Assembly (NCBI RefSeq): GCF_039839785.1
Contig: NZ_JBDOQT010000001.1
Span: 806,001-870,000, forward strand
Reading direction: 5' to 3'
Source: Pelagibius sp. CAU 1746
GTDB lineage: Bacteria > Pseudomonadota > Alphaproteobacteria > Kiloniellales > Kiloniellaceae
DNA length: 64,000 nt
Shown: piece after piece, positions 32,764 through 44,486 of the stretch
Position numbering within the stretch: the stretch's first letter is position 1
How the letters are laid out: every line of letters starts with the position of its first letter
Translations under genes and position numbers: made by a program
Notes under the pieces: generated by a model
What the model was told of the DNA's origin: nothing
What the model saw: the letters and a program-made list of their open reading frames with translations, nothing else
Database searches by the model: none

Positions 32764-33504
32764 TCACAGCGCGCGGGCGATGATGTAGGCGCCGAGCAGC
32801 AGCAGCGCGGCGAAGAAGACCTTGCGGAACAGCGGCTCCGGCAGGCGCCGGCGCAGCCTCTGGCCCAGCGCCATGCCGATCAGGGCCGGCGCCAGAGCCG
32901 CGGCGGACAGCAGGCCCAGTTCGGCGTTCAGCAGGTCGTTGCCGCCCAGCGCCAGGCCCAGCGCCAGGGTGGAGGTGAGGAACAGCATGCCCATGGCCTG
33001 GATCAGCTGGTCGCGGGGCAGGCCGATGCCCTGCAGGTAGAGCACGCCAGGCACTACGTAGGATCCCGTCATGCCGGTCAGCACGCCGTTCACCGCGCCG
33101 ATCAGGGGGCCGGCCCAGCGGGCCTGCCTGGCGGTGAGGCGCAAGTGCAGCCCGGCGAGACTGACCGCTGCGTAGACGATCAGCACGGCGCCCAGCAGGG
33201 CGGAGAGCCAGCGCAGGTCGACGCGCGTCAGCGCCAGGGCGCCCAGAAAGATGAAGAGGCCGGCGGCCAGCAGAAAGGGCCAGATGCGGCGCAGCACCTG
33301 AACCGCGCCGCCGCCGGCGACCGACTGCCAGATATTGGAGACGAAAGCCGGCGCCAGCATCAGGGCCATGGCCTGCGGCACGCCGAACGCGACGGCCAGC
33401 AGCGCCAGGGCGACGGTGGGCAGGCCGAAGCCGACCACCCCCTTCACCGTGCCGGCGAGCAGGAAGACGGCGGCGATGGCGGCAAGGGCGGCGGCGTCGG
33501 GCAT
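32764..33504 (-). CDS. sulfite exporter TauE/SafE family protein
   Basis: 246 residues with about eight helices in two repeats (TSUP family). FLLAGTVKGVVGFGLPTVAL is the conserved first-repeat motif, and LIGAVNGVLTGMTGSYVVPG the second. Transports sulfite, sulfoacetate or other organosulfur anions in characterised members; substrate here unknown. It converges with the FAD oxidase gene, 29 bases apart. Confidence 0.92.
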   Translation of the reverse strand: MPDAAALAAIAAVFLLAGTVKGVVGFGLPTVALALLAVAFGVPQAMALMLAPAFVSNIWQSVAGGGAVQVLRRIWPFLLAAGLFIFLGALALTRVDLRWLSALLGAVLIVYAAVSLAGLHLRLTARQARWAGPLIGAVNGVLTGMTGSYVVPGVLYLQGIGLPRDQLIQAMGMLFLTSTLALGLALGGNDLLNAELGLLSAAALAPALIGMALGQRLRRRLPEPLFRKVFFAALLLLGAYIIARAL

Positions 33505-33546
33505 GCGCCATCTTAGGAGAGCCCCCAGCGGCGGGGAAGCGCGGCT

Positions 33547-33614
33547 TCAGTCTTCCTTGCGCAAACGCGCCCTATTCCGTATCGCGCAAGCGCACTCTAT
33601 TCGTTGTCGCGCAG
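33547..33614 (-). repeat. 25-bp tandem array at the 3' end of the S4 gene, stop-tail repeat
   Basis: On the minus strand three successive units read CTGCGCGACAACGAATAG, TTGCGCGATACGGAATAG and TTGCGCAAGGAAGACTGA, that is LRDNE, LRDTE and LRKED each followed by a stop, 25 bases apart. The stops are at 33597-33599 (true S4 stop), 33572-33574 and 33547-33549. As 25 is 3n+1, they are in three different frames, the same design as at rpoH. Confidence 0.88.
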
Positions 33615-34030
33615 CTTCTCCAAGGCGCGGCGGTCGCGCTTGGTGGGGCGGCCGCTCCCCGGCTCGCGTTGCGCCGTAGCGAGGGCGTCGGGCGTGCCCT
33701 TGGGCAGGCGGCTTTCGGCTTCCGGCGGCTTCAGGTCTTCGTAGAGCGCCTGCGCTTCGCTGGCCGGGCCGCGGCGGGTGCCGAGCGCCAGCACCTTGAT
33801 GACGCGGATGTGGCGCGCCTGGGGAAAGGTCAGGACGTCGCCCACCTTCACCTTGGTGTGGGCCTTGATCACGCCCTGGCCGGAGAGGCGCAGCTTGCCG
33901 GCCTGACAGATCTGGGTGGCGAGGCTGCGGCTCTTGAAGAAGCGGGCGAACCACAGCCACTTGTCGGCGCGCAGGCTGGCTTGATCGGGGCTCGCCGGGT
34001 TGGCGCTGTCCTGAGGGCTGCCGGCGTCGC

Positions 34031-34034
<4 letters not shown>
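33597..34034 (-). CDS. RNA-binding S4 domain protein (HslR-like)
   Basis: 145 residues. The S4 domain spans about 20-85: LRADKWLWFARFFKSRSLAT, then AGKLRLSGQGVIKAHTKVKV. The C-terminal basic tail (SGRPTKRDRRALEKLRDNE) is typical of E. coli HslR/Hsp15, which binds stalled 50S subunits carrying nascent chains. Its ATG overlaps the helicase stop in an ATGA arrangement, so the two are coupled. The 3' end is repeated in tandem (33547-33614). Confidence 0.93.
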
Positions 34035-36982
<2,948 letters not shown>

Positions 36983-37081
36983 AATACCTCAGAGAATCGG
37001 GGCTTTATCGCCCCATTGCAAGTGTTCCCTTGGGAATTCCTATGGCAGAAGCGTGACGATTTCGGGTCGGTTCTTGGGGGC

Positions 37082-37819
37082 TTAGTCCTCGCCCCCATTC
37101 TCCTCCCGGGCGGCGTCTTCGGGCGGCGTGATCAACGGCACGAAGGCGACCGGCAGGACGACTTGCTTCGTCACGCTGCCGTCCCCGGCCTTCTCGATGC
37201 GCAGAAGGTCCTGGGTGGAGGTGAAGCGGATGGCGCCGTCGGGCGGCCCCAGCGGGATGATCATGCGCCCGCCGTGCTTCAACTGGTCGATCAGGGCCGG
37301 CGGGATGGCGGTGGCCGCGGCGGTCACCAGAATGGCGTCGAAGGGCGCCGCCTCCGGCCAGCCCTTGGCGCCGTCGCCCCGGCGGCAGTGCACCTTGCCG
37401 TAGCCCAGCTCCTTCAGGCGCTTTGCGGCCGCCTCGGCCAGCTCCGGCACCGTCTCGATGGACCAGACCTCGCAGCCCAGTTCGGCCAGCACCGCCGCCT
37501 GGTAGCCGGAGCCGGTGCCGACCTCCAGCACCCGGCTGCCCGGCCCGATATTCGCCTGGTCGGTCATGATGGCGACGATATAGGGCTGGGAGATGGTCTG
37601 GCCCAGGCCGATGGGCAGCGGCTGGTTCTCGTAGGCATAGGCCTCTTCCATGCGCGGGACGAAGGCGTGGCGCGGGGTGCGGGCCAGGGCCTCGCGGACC
37701 CGCGGGTCCAGCTTGTCCTTGCCCAGCCAGTGCGCGGTCTCGGCGACCTCCGCGTCGATGAGGCGCAGCATCTCCGCGCGCTCTTTCGCCCGCTCCGCCG
37801 TCTTGCGCTCTTCCGCCAT
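37082..37819 (-). CDS. pcm: protein-L-isoaspartate O-methyltransferase
   Basis: 245 residues from ATG 37819 with gggggag upstream. VPRMEEAYAYENQPLPIGLG and QTISQPYIVAIMTDQ are the family-specific substrate-side motifs; VLEVGTGSGYQAAVLAELG binds SAM. The enzyme repairs isomerised Asp/Asn residues. An acidic tail of about 20 residues (EDAAREENGGED) is added. Divergent from htpG, fitting a protein-repair setting. Confidence 0.95.
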   Translation of the reverse strand: MAEERKTAERAKERAEMLRLIDAEVAETAHWLGKDKLDPRVREALARTPRHAFVPRMEEAYAYENQPLPIGLGQTISQPYIVAIMTDQANIGPGSRVLEVGTGSGYQAAVLAELGCEVWSIETVPELAEAAAKRLKELGYGKVHCRRGDGAKGWPEAAPFDAILVTAAATAIPPALIDQLKHGGRMIIPLGPPDGAIRFTSTQDLLRIEKAGDGSVTKQVVLPVAFVPLITPPEDAAREENGGED

Positions 37820-37873
37820 GGCGTCCGCTCCCCCTTCCGGCTCCCTGCGTGCCCCGTCCGGGCGGCCAAGAGA

Positions 37874-37903
37874 CTTGCAGTCAACATGGATTGCGCACAT
37901 ATG
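37874..37903 (+). promoter_or_regulatory. candidate RpoH-type promoter of htpG
   Basis: cttgca (37874-37879), 18 bases, catatg (37898-37903), resembling the alphaproteobacterial heat-shock consensus CTTG-N17-18-C(C/T)TAT. It is 120 bases before the htpG ATG; rpoH itself is 10 kb away. Weak -10 match. Confidence 0.4.
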
Positions 37904-38022
37904 TCACGCGGTCGCGGCCCCGATACCCCTGGACAGCAAGGGATCGCCGGAGACCGCGCCCCCTGGAAACCCAGCCGCGCCAGGGGGATACAGAAGGACA
38001 GCAAGAGACGGACGGAAAGGTA

Positions 38023-39909
38023 ATGGCGGAAGAACATCTTAGCTTTCAGGCCGAGGTCAGCAGGCTTCTCGACATCGTCGCCCACTCGCTTTACTCGGAG
38101 AAGGAGATCTTCCTCCGGGAGCTGATCTCCAACGCCTCCGACGCCTGCGACCGGCTGCGCCACGCGGCGCTCACGCAATCGGACCTCTTGGGTGACGACA
38201 CCTCCTTCAAGATCCGCCTCAAGGCCGACCCCGCCGCCAAGACCCTGACAGTCGCCGACAACGGCATCGGCATGAACCGCGAGGAGCTGATCGAGAATCT
38301 CGGCACCATCGCGCGCTCCGGCACCGCCGCCTTCGTCCAGCAGCTGGAGAGCAAGGCCGAGGGCGCCAACCTGATCGGCCAGTTCGGCGTCGGCTTCTAC
38401 TCGGCCTTCATGGTGGCCGAGAAGGTCGAGGTCTCGACCCGCCGCGCCGGCGAGGACAAGGGCTGGAAGTGGAGCTCCGACGGCAAGGGCGAATTCACCG
38501 TCGCCGAGGAGGCCGACGCCCCGGCACGCGGCACCCGCATCGTCCTGCACCTGCGCGAGGCGGATACGGAGTATCTCGACCCCGCGCGCCTGCGCCGGAT
38601 CGTCGCCACCTACTCCGACCACATCGCCGTGCCGGTGGTGCTGGAGTCGAGGAAGGAAGACGAGGCCGACGAGACCCTGAACGCCGCCTCGGCGCTGTGG
38701 ACCCGGCCCAAGAGCGAGATCACCGAGGAGCAATACAAGGAGTTCTATCACCACGTCGGCCACACCTTCGACGACCCCTGGCTGCGCCTGCACTTCAAGG
38801 CCGAGGGCGTGATGGAATACACCGGCCTGCTGTTCATTCCCTCGCAGAAGCCCTTCGACCTCTTCCACCCCGACCGCAAGGCCGGCGTGCGCCTCTACGT
38901 GAAGCGCGTCTTCATCACCGACGACTGCTCGGAGTTGCTGCCGCCCTATCTGCGTTTCCTGCGCGGCATCGTCGATACCGAGGACCTGCCACTGAACGTC
39001 AGCCGCGAGCTGCTGCAGAACAATCCGCGCCTCGCCAAGATCCGCCAGGCGATCTGCAAGAAGGTGCTGGGCGAACTGAAGAAGAAGGCGGAGAAGGCGC
39101 CCGAGGACTATGCCACCTTCTGGAACGCCTTCGGCGCGGTGCTGAAGGAAGGCCTCTACGAGGACGGCCAGCAGCGCGAGAATCTGCTGGAGCTGGCGCG
39201 TTTCCGCTCCACCACCCGCGACGGACTGGTGAGCCTCGCCGACTACGTGAAGGAGATGAAGCCGGGCCAGGAGGCGATCTTCACCATCACCGGCGACGAC
39301 CCCGAGGCGCTGGCGAAGAGTCCGCAGCTCGAAGGTTTCGCCGCCAAGGGCGTCGAAGTGCTGCTCCTGAGCGACCCGGTCGACGACTTCTGGCTCTCCA
39401 CCGTGCCCGGCTACGACGGCAAGCCCTTCAAGTCGGTGACCCGCGGCGGCGTCGACCTGGAGAAGATCGGCGACGAGGGCGAAAAGAAAGAGGGCGAAGA
39501 GGACAAGAAGGAAGCGGCCGACCCGGCGATCGATTCCCTCATCGCCTTCGTGAAGCTGACGCTGAAAGACGCGGTGAAGGACGTGCGCGCCTCCAAGCGC
39601 CTGACCTCCAGCCCGGTCTGCCTGGTCGCCGACGACGGCGACCTCGACATGCATCTCGAACGGATGCTGAAAGCGCAGCACCAACTCGACACGACGTCCT
39701 CGCGCATCCTGGAGGTCAATCCCGGCCACGCGCTGGTCAAGGCGCTGGCCGGGCAGGTCGGCAAGGACGGCGCGGGCCAGACGGTGGAGGACGCGGCTTG
39801 GCTGCTGCTCGATCAGGCGCGCATCATCGAGGGCGAGCCGCTGCCCGATGCGGCGGCCTTCTCGCAACGTCTCTCCAAGCTGGTGGAAAAGGGACTGCTG
39901 GCGGGTTAG
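38023..39909 (+). CDS. htpG: molecular chaperone HtpG (Hsp90)
   Basis: 628 residues, the usual length. The ATPase domain shows HSLYSEKEIFLRELISNASD, ADNGIGMNREELIENLG, GQFGVGFYSAFMV and GTRIVLHL. The middle domain has LLFIPSQKPFDLF and SRELLQNNPRLAKIR with the ATP-contacting Arg. An acidic/lysine linker (EKKEGEEDKKE) precedes the dimerisation domain. Cytoplasmic chaperone. ATG 38023 with a ggaaagg Shine-Dalgarno. The stop is followed by a 20-bp tandem array. Confidence 0.97.
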   Translation: MAEEHLSFQAEVSRLLDIVAHSLYSEKEIFLRELISNASDACDRLRHAALTQSDLLGDDTSFKIRLKADPAAKTLTVADNGIGMNREELIENLGTIARSGTAAFVQQLESKAEGANLIGQFGVGFYSAFMVAEKVEVSTRRAGEDKGWKWSSDGKGEFTVAEEADAPARGTRIVLHLREADTEYLDPARLRRIVATYSDHIAVPVVLESRKEDEADETLNAASALWTRPKSEITEEQYKEFYHHVGHTFDDPWLRLHFKAEGVMEYTGLLFIPSQKPFDLFHPDRKAGVRLYVKRVFITDDCSELLPPYLRFLRGIVDTEDLPLNVSRELLQNNPRLAKIRQAICKKVLGELKKKAEKAPEDYATFWNAFGAVLKEGLYEDGQQRENLLELARFRSTTRDGLVSLADYVKEMKPGQEAIFTITGDDPEALAKSPQLEGFAAKGVEVLLLSDPVDDFWLSTVPGYDGKPFKSVTRGGVDLEKIGDEGEKKEGEEDKKEAADPAIDSLIAFVKLTLKDAVKDVRASKRLTSSPVCLVADDGDLDMHLERMLKAQHQLDTTSSRILEVNPGHALVKALAGQVGKDGAGQTVEDAAWLLLDQARIIEGEPLPDAAAFSQRLSKLVEKGLLAG

Positions 39910-39920
39910 CGCGCGCCTCT

Positions 39921-39995
39921 CCTTAGTCCACTCAGCCTCCCCTTAGTCCACTCAGCCTCCCCTTAGTCCACTCAGCCTCCCCTTAGTCCACTCAG
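39921..39995. repeat. 20-bp tandem repeat downstream of htpG
   Basis: ttagtccactcagcctcccc repeated with starts at 39923, 39943, 39963 and 39983 (last copy truncated after cactcag). All copies are identical. Each supplies a TAG; as 20 is 3n+2, successive TAGs are in different frames. No spacers, so not CRISPR. Confidence 0.95.
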
Positions 39996-39997
39996 GA

Positions 39998-40099
39998 TGT
40001 CATCCCGGCCAAGCGGGCAGCAGCGAGCGCGAGCCAGGATCCAGGGGCAGGTGACGGAGCGCTTGCCCTGGACCCTCGGGTTACGCCCGAGGGTGACGA
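39998..40099. repeat. intergenic palindromic repeat, family B, copy 2
   Basis: Left half tgtcatcccggccaagcggg, right half ggaccctcgggttacgcccg followed by agggtgac, enclosing ggatccaggggcagg ... cttgccctgga which also pair. It begins directly after the 20-bp tandem array and precedes the stop of the DUF1223 gene. Confidence 0.8.
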
Positions 40100-40177
40100 T
40101 TGGAGTGGGCAGGGCAAACTTAGAGTGTGTAGGGCAGGTGTTCGGCCGGTCATGGGTGTCGGCGCTTGCGCGCGGCA

Positions 40178-41020
40178 CTATCCCTCCGCGCCGTCCAGGT
40201 CGATCATCGCGGCGCCGATGATCGGTCCGCCGCGGCCCTGCTGCACGATGACGGCACAGCCGCCGCGGCCCTCGGCGCGGGCGGCGGCCAGGTCCAGCGG
40301 GAAGCTCTTTTCTTCGCCGGCCCAACTCCCCAGGGCCGTCAGCTCGCGCACCACGTTGCTGTTGGTCAGCGCGCGGCCGCTGTTCTCGCCACGCGCCACG
40401 TCGGTACGGTGGCTGTCGTCGAAGGTGACCAGCCACACCGTGGCGCCGCCGGCCGGCGCGGTTCCGGCGGAGAGCAGCACCCGGCCGCCGTCGCTCTCGT
40501 CCAGGGTCACGGTCACGGCCGCCGCGCTCTTGGCGGAGTCCTCGATGGCGCGGGCGACGGCGCGGCGCTTGCTGCCCACCACGTCGTGACGCCCGTCCAC
40601 CACGATCTGCGGCGTGTAGATGTAGCGCAGGCCCAGCTTGGCGGCGTAGTCGCGCTGGCGCTCGGTGTACTGCGCGGCGGCGAAGGGATCTTTCCAGCCG
40701 ATGTAGTCCCAGTAGTCGACGTGGAACGACAAGGCCAGGACGCCCGGTTGCGCCGCCAGCTCGCCCAGCAGCTCGTCGGCCGGCGGGCAGGAGCTGCAGC
40801 CCTGGGAGGTATAGAGCTCCACCACCACGGGGCGCTTGGCGCCCGTGCCCTCGGCCAGTTGCAGCGGCTGGTTGTCCTCGGCGGCGGCTTGGCTCTCGCG
40901 GGCCGGTTCCGCCACCCAGAGGGCGAGGCCCGCCGCGGCGGCCAGGGCCAGGGCGCTCAAGACGCTGAGCGCGGGGTTTCGGCGTGAGGAGGATCGCGGC
41001 GTAAAGGGTCGTGGGTTCAT
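40178..41020 (-). CDS. DUF1223 family thioredoxin-fold protein, membrane-anchored
   Basis: 280 residues. An N-terminal hydrophobic segment (LSVLSALALAAAAGLALWVA) anchors or exports the protein. The thioredoxin-like core starts VVELYTSQGCSSCPPADELL, with a CSSC redox pair at the end of the first strand, then HVDYWDYIGWKDPFA and YTPQIVVDGRHDVVGS, diagnostic for DUF1223. Envelope-located disulfide chemistry is likely; the partner is unknown. Confidence 0.9.
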   Translation of the reverse strand: MNPRPFTPRSSSRRNPALSVLSALALAAAAGLALWVAEPARESQAAAEDNQPLQLAEGTGAKRPVVVELYTSQGCSSCPPADELLGELAAQPGVLALSFHVDYWDYIGWKDPFAAAQYTERQRDYAAKLGLRYIYTPQIVVDGRHDVVGSKRRAVARAIEDSAKSAAAVTVTLDESDGGRVLLSAGTAPAGGATVWLVTFDDSHRTDVARGENSGRALTNSNVVRELTALGSWAGEEKSFPLDLAAARAEGRGGCAVIVQQGRGGPIIGAAMIDLDGAEG

Positions 41021-41120
41021 GGGGAAGAACGTTACGGAGTTCCACGCTCACGGGCCAGTCACGTTCGGGTGACGGTCCGGTCAGGATATTGCCTTGATCG
41101 CGGACGGAATTCCTGCGGCC

Positions 41121-42032
41121 TTAGCCGCCGCGGACCACGCGGACCTCGACGTCCATGTCGATGAAATCTTCGGCGGTGCCGTAGTAGGTACCCTGCAGGG
41201 GCACCGCCTGGAAGGGTTCGCGCGCCACGGCGACGCGGATCAGGTTGGCGCCGCCGACCAGGCCGTTGGTCGGATCGAACTCCACCCAGCCGGCGCCGGG
41301 CAGGTAGACCTGCACCCAGGCGTGGGTGTCGCCGGCGCCGCGGATCGGATCGTCCGGCTTTGCGTCCTGGACCGCGCCGCCGGGCAGGGTCTCGTCCAGC
41401 GCCGGATCGTAGAGGTAGCCGGAGACGAAGCGCGCCGCCAGGCCCAGGGCGCGCACCGCGCCCATCATGAACATCGCCAGATCGCGGCAGGTGCCGGCGC
41501 CCTTCTCCAGGGTCTCCACGGGCGTCTGGGTCCCCAGGGAATAGCGCCGGGAGTAGCTGAACCCTTCGTGGATCGCCTTGGTGATGTTGACCAGCAAATC
41601 CTGGGTGCCGACCTGTCCGCCGCCGTTGAGAAACCCCTTCGCCCAGGCGTCGATCTTGCGCTCCGGGTCCGGGTAGTCCCGCTCCACGGAACGCCCCAGG
41701 TCCGCAATCTCCTCGGCCGGATAGCTGAAGGGGTAGGTCTGGGCGTAGGGCTCGATGACGAAATCCGGGTTCTCCAGGCCGAAGTGCTCGATGACGATGC
41801 GGCTCTCGAAGCGCAGTTCCTCGGCCGCCTCCTCGAAGGAGGCGATGGCGATGGAGTTGGAGAAGACGTCGTGCATCCAGCGCACCTCCGCCGCCGGCGA
41901 GATGGTCAGGGCCGATTCGGCCAGGCGCAGGTCGTGGCTGTCGCGCGGGCGGAACATCAGGCGGTGCTCGCCGAAGCGTACCGGCCTGCGGTAGCGGTAG
42001 ACCGTCGTATGCGTGACCGTCAGGAGAGTCAT
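41121..42032 (-). CDS. transglutaminase-like family protein
   Basis: 303 residues. The N-terminal transglut_N domain starts LTVTHTTVYRYRRPVRFGEH; the catalytic triad is Cys in GAGTCRDLAMFM, His in DTHAWVQVYLPG and Asp in WVEFDPTNG. This is the cytoplasmic papain-fold COG1305 type, often thought to be a peptidase or peptide-bond-forming enzyme; substrate unknown. The YGTAEDFIDMDVEVRVV C-terminus is standard. Confidence 0.93.
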   Translation of the reverse strand: MTLLTVTHTTVYRYRRPVRFGEHRLMFRPRDSHDLRLAESALTISPAAEVRWMHDVFSNSIAIASFEEAAEELRFESRIVIEHFGLENPDFVIEPYAQTYPFSYPAEEIADLGRSVERDYPDPERKIDAWAKGFLNGGGQVGTQDLLVNITKAIHEGFSYSRRYSLGTQTPVETLEKGAGTCRDLAMFMMGAVRALGLAARFVSGYLYDPALDETLPGGAVQDAKPDDPIRGAGDTHAWVQVYLPGAGWVEFDPTNGLVGGANLIRVAVAREPFQAVPLQGTYYGTAEDFIDMDVEVRVVRGG

Positions 42033-42298
42033 AGCGGCAGCGGAGCCATAGCCTCGTTCGTTGGGGTGCCGCGCGCGGCCGCAAGGTGCGGCCCCCGGAG
42101 AACGGCGCGGCGATCCTAACGGAAAGCTGCAAGTTCCCTCAAGATGTTGTAGGACATGGCCGGGATGCCACTGGCAATTGGTTTGACGCCCCTTGCGACG
42201 CGCGGAGCGCGTGGGGGGTGCGGCCGCCCGTGCCGGACTCCTTCTTCCTTAGGGCTTCTTCAGCGCTCCTTCAGGGCCTCTTCATCAGGATTCTCGCG

Positions 42299-42904
42299 AT
42301 GATCTATCTCCTGCGGCACGGCGAAACCGAATGGAACCGCGAGGGGCGGCTGCAGGGCCACCGTGATTCGCCCTTGACCGAACGCGGCCTTTCCCAGGCG
42401 GTGGCCATGGGCGGGGCGCTGCGCCGGGCGGCCGGCGAGGCGTCCGGGTTCACCCTGGTCTCCAGTCCCCTGGGCCGGACGCTGGCCACGGCGCGCTGCG
42501 TCGCCGCGGTCATCGGCAGCGACCCGGCGGAGATCGTCGAGGAGCCGCGCCTCATGGAGCACGGTTTCGGCTCCTGGGAGGGTGAGATTTTCGCTGAGGT
42601 CGAGGACCTCCATCCCGACGAGTGGCGGGCCCGCGAGGCCGACAAGTGGAACTATCGGGTGCCCGGCGGCGAGAGCTACGCGCTGGTGGCCGAACGGGTC
42701 GGCGCCTGGCTTGCCGAGCAACCGGAAGACGCGCGGCTCATCGTCGTCAGCCACGGCCTCGCCGGGCGCGTCCTGCGCGCGCTCTACAGCGGTGCGCCCA
42801 GCGGGGATGTCTTCAAGATGGCCGAACCCCAGGACGCGCTGTTCCGGCTCAGCGGCGGGACGATCGAGAGCCTGCCGGCATCGCTCGGCGCGCTGGCCGG
42901 ATAG
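42299..42904 (+). CDS. histidine phosphatase family protein (phosphoglycerate mutase-like)
   Basis: 201 residues. LLRHGETEWNREGRLQGHRD is the phosphohistidine motif, with the second His in VVSHGLAGR and Arg/Glu in SSPLGRT and MEHGFGSWEG. Broad-specificity phosphatase or cofactor-dependent mutase; the substrate is open. ATG 42299 with agga upstream. The next gene starts 185 bases later. Confidence 0.92.
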   Translation: MIYLLRHGETEWNREGRLQGHRDSPLTERGLSQAVAMGGALRRAAGEASGFTLVSSPLGRTLATARCVAAVIGSDPAEIVEEPRLMEHGFGSWEGEIFAEVEDLHPDEWRAREADKWNYRVPGGESYALVAERVGAWLAEQPEDARLIVVSHGLAGRVLRALYSGAPSGDVFKMAEPQDALFRLSGGTIESLPASLGALAG

Positions 42905-43089
42905 TCCGCCTTGGGTGAGCCGCGGCGGAGCCCGGCCCTATCCTTTGGCGGTAGCCCCCTTGCGGGGTTTCCCCGAAAGAGCGCTGTTGTATGCTTGAGG
43001 CGGGACGGTCGCCGGCGGATTCGCCTTTGCGGCCCGGGGGAGAGGATCTTCCAAGGAGAGGACCTCCCAAAAGGTGGGGAAGAAGGCCG

Positions 43090-43452
43090 ATGGAAGCGGC
43101 CGCGGATCTGACATTGTGGGAGTTCCTGGCGCTTTACGCCGGGGAGCACGGCCTCGCCGGTTGCATCGGCGCCGGGGGGCATCAGGTGCTCTATTGGGGC
43201 AACCGCCTGCGCAGTTCGGGAAGCCTCCGGTTCAGGGTGTTGGTTTACTCCGTCCTCTACACCGTCACCGGCAGCGGCGTCGGCCACTTCGTGGGCAGCG
43301 ACGGCGGCAGCACACTGCTGGCGCTGGGCGCCGGGTTCGGCTGGCCCGCCTTCATTCAGTCGATCAACGCGGCCAAGCAGATCAGCCAGCGTTTCTTCGG
43401 CGGCGAGGGGGGCGATAGCCCTGCCGGGGCCGCCGGCGCGGGGGGGAGCTGA
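43090..43452 (+). CDS. uncharacterised small membrane protein
   Basis: 120 residues from ATG 43090 with gaagaagg upstream; a longer version from ATG 42991 (153 residues) has no Shine-Dalgarno and a Pro/Arg-rich lead. It shows two or three hydrophobic segments: LRFRVLVYSVLYTVTGSGVG and STLLALGAGFGWPAFIQSI, both Gly-rich. The GxGxGWPA turn and size are holin-like in a general way, without a family match. Separated by three bases from the next gene, so the pair is co-translated. Confidence 0.7.
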   Translation: MEAAADLTLWEFLALYAGEHGLAGCIGAGGHQVLYWGNRLRSSGSLRFRVLVYSVLYTVTGSGVGHFVGSDGGSTLLALGAGFGWPAFIQSINAAKQISQRFFGGEGGDSPAGAAGAGGS

Positions 43453-43455
43453 GCC

Positions 43456-44298
43456 ATGGTCTTCCTGGTCATGACCCTGCTGCTCATTCTCTTCCTCGCC
43501 TTCGCCGTGGATTTCCTGTTGACCGAGGAAGAGGTGAGCAAGTGGCGCAAGGCGACCAAGGAACTCCGCGGCCGCTTCAGGGAGCTCGACGTCTTCGCCG
43601 CGACCGAAGCGTCCAATCAATGGTTCCTCGGCCTCTTCAAGGCAATCTACGGGGCGCGCTTCTTCTCGCGCCGCCGCCTGGTGGCCTCGTTTCTTTCCAC
43701 CCTGCTGGCCATGGTGCTGGTCGCCTACGTGCTGCAGATCTTCGCCGAGCCCGGCTTCCATATTCTGCTGCGCGGCATGGCCAGCGGAATGGTGGTCCTG
43801 ACGGTCATCAACCTCATCGCCGACTTCCTTTCTCTGCAGGAAACCTTCTGGATCATGCGGTGGAGCCAGGGGCGCGGCTTCCTGGGAATCCTCTTCCTGT
43901 CGCTGTTGGATTTGCTGCTCACCACCCTGATCTACGCCCTGACCGTCGGCGTCATCTTCAGCTTCGCCGAGAGCCATGGGGATATCTTCGAGCCGCTGCT
44001 CGATCTGCTGGGCGAACCGGATTTCACGCCGGTCGACGACCTGATGGGGATCGGCGGATTCCTGGTCATCCTGGGGGTTTCGACCTACGTCACGTCGTTC
44101 CTGTGGATTTGCTTCGTCGGTTCGGCCTTCCTCCTGCGCATCCTGCAACTCGCTTCGCCGGCCCTGCAGCGCCTGATCAGCATCATCGGTGCCTCCGAAC
44201 GCCCGGCCTTTGCCGTCGCCGGCTTCCTCTGCGCCCTGGTGTCGATGACCTATGGCGCCTCGCAGGCGGTTCTCTGGGCCAGCGATCGCTTGCTTTAG
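43456..44298 (+). CDS. uncharacterised integral membrane protein
   Basis: 280 residues. An N-terminal helix (VFLVMTLLLILFLAFAVDFL) is followed by a charged cytoplasmic stretch (EEEVSKWRKATKELRGRFRE), then about five more helices including LVASFLSTLLAMVLVAYVLQ, FLGILFLSLLDLLLTTLIYA and FLVILGVSTYVTSFLWICFV, and a last one near the C-terminus. No family recognised and no catalytic motif. Three bases downstream of the small membrane protein gene; 188 bases upstream of the SpoIIE-type operon on the same strand. Confidence 0.8.
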   Translation: MVFLVMTLLLILFLAFAVDFLLTEEEVSKWRKATKELRGRFRELDVFAATEASNQWFLGLFKAIYGARFFSRRRLVASFLSTLLAMVLVAYVLQIFAEPGFHILLRGMASGMVVLTVINLIADFLSLQETFWIMRWSQGRGFLGILFLSLLDLLLTTLIYALTVGVIFSFAESHGDIFEPLLDLLGEPDFTPVDDLMGIGGFLVILGVSTYVTSFLWICFVGSAFLLRILQLASPALQRLISIIGASERPAFAVAGFLCALVSMTYGASQAVLWASDRLL

Positions 44299-44486
44299 CG
44301 CGCGCCGGGCAAGTCTCCGCGGCAGCTTCTCCCGAAACTACGCTCTAAAGTTGTATTTTCCGCGACGTCCTTGCCGAGGAGGCGGGCCCAAAGGGAAGGT
44401 TAACCTCTGGAAAGTAAAATCGCCGGCGCAGCACGCCTGCAGCACGCATGCCTGCCGCACGAGGGTCAGCAGTACGCGCCGGGGCA

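Noticed and set aside
39921-39995. Direct repeats suggesting a CRISPR array
   Set aside because: The 20-bp units are contiguous with no spacers and there are no cas genes.
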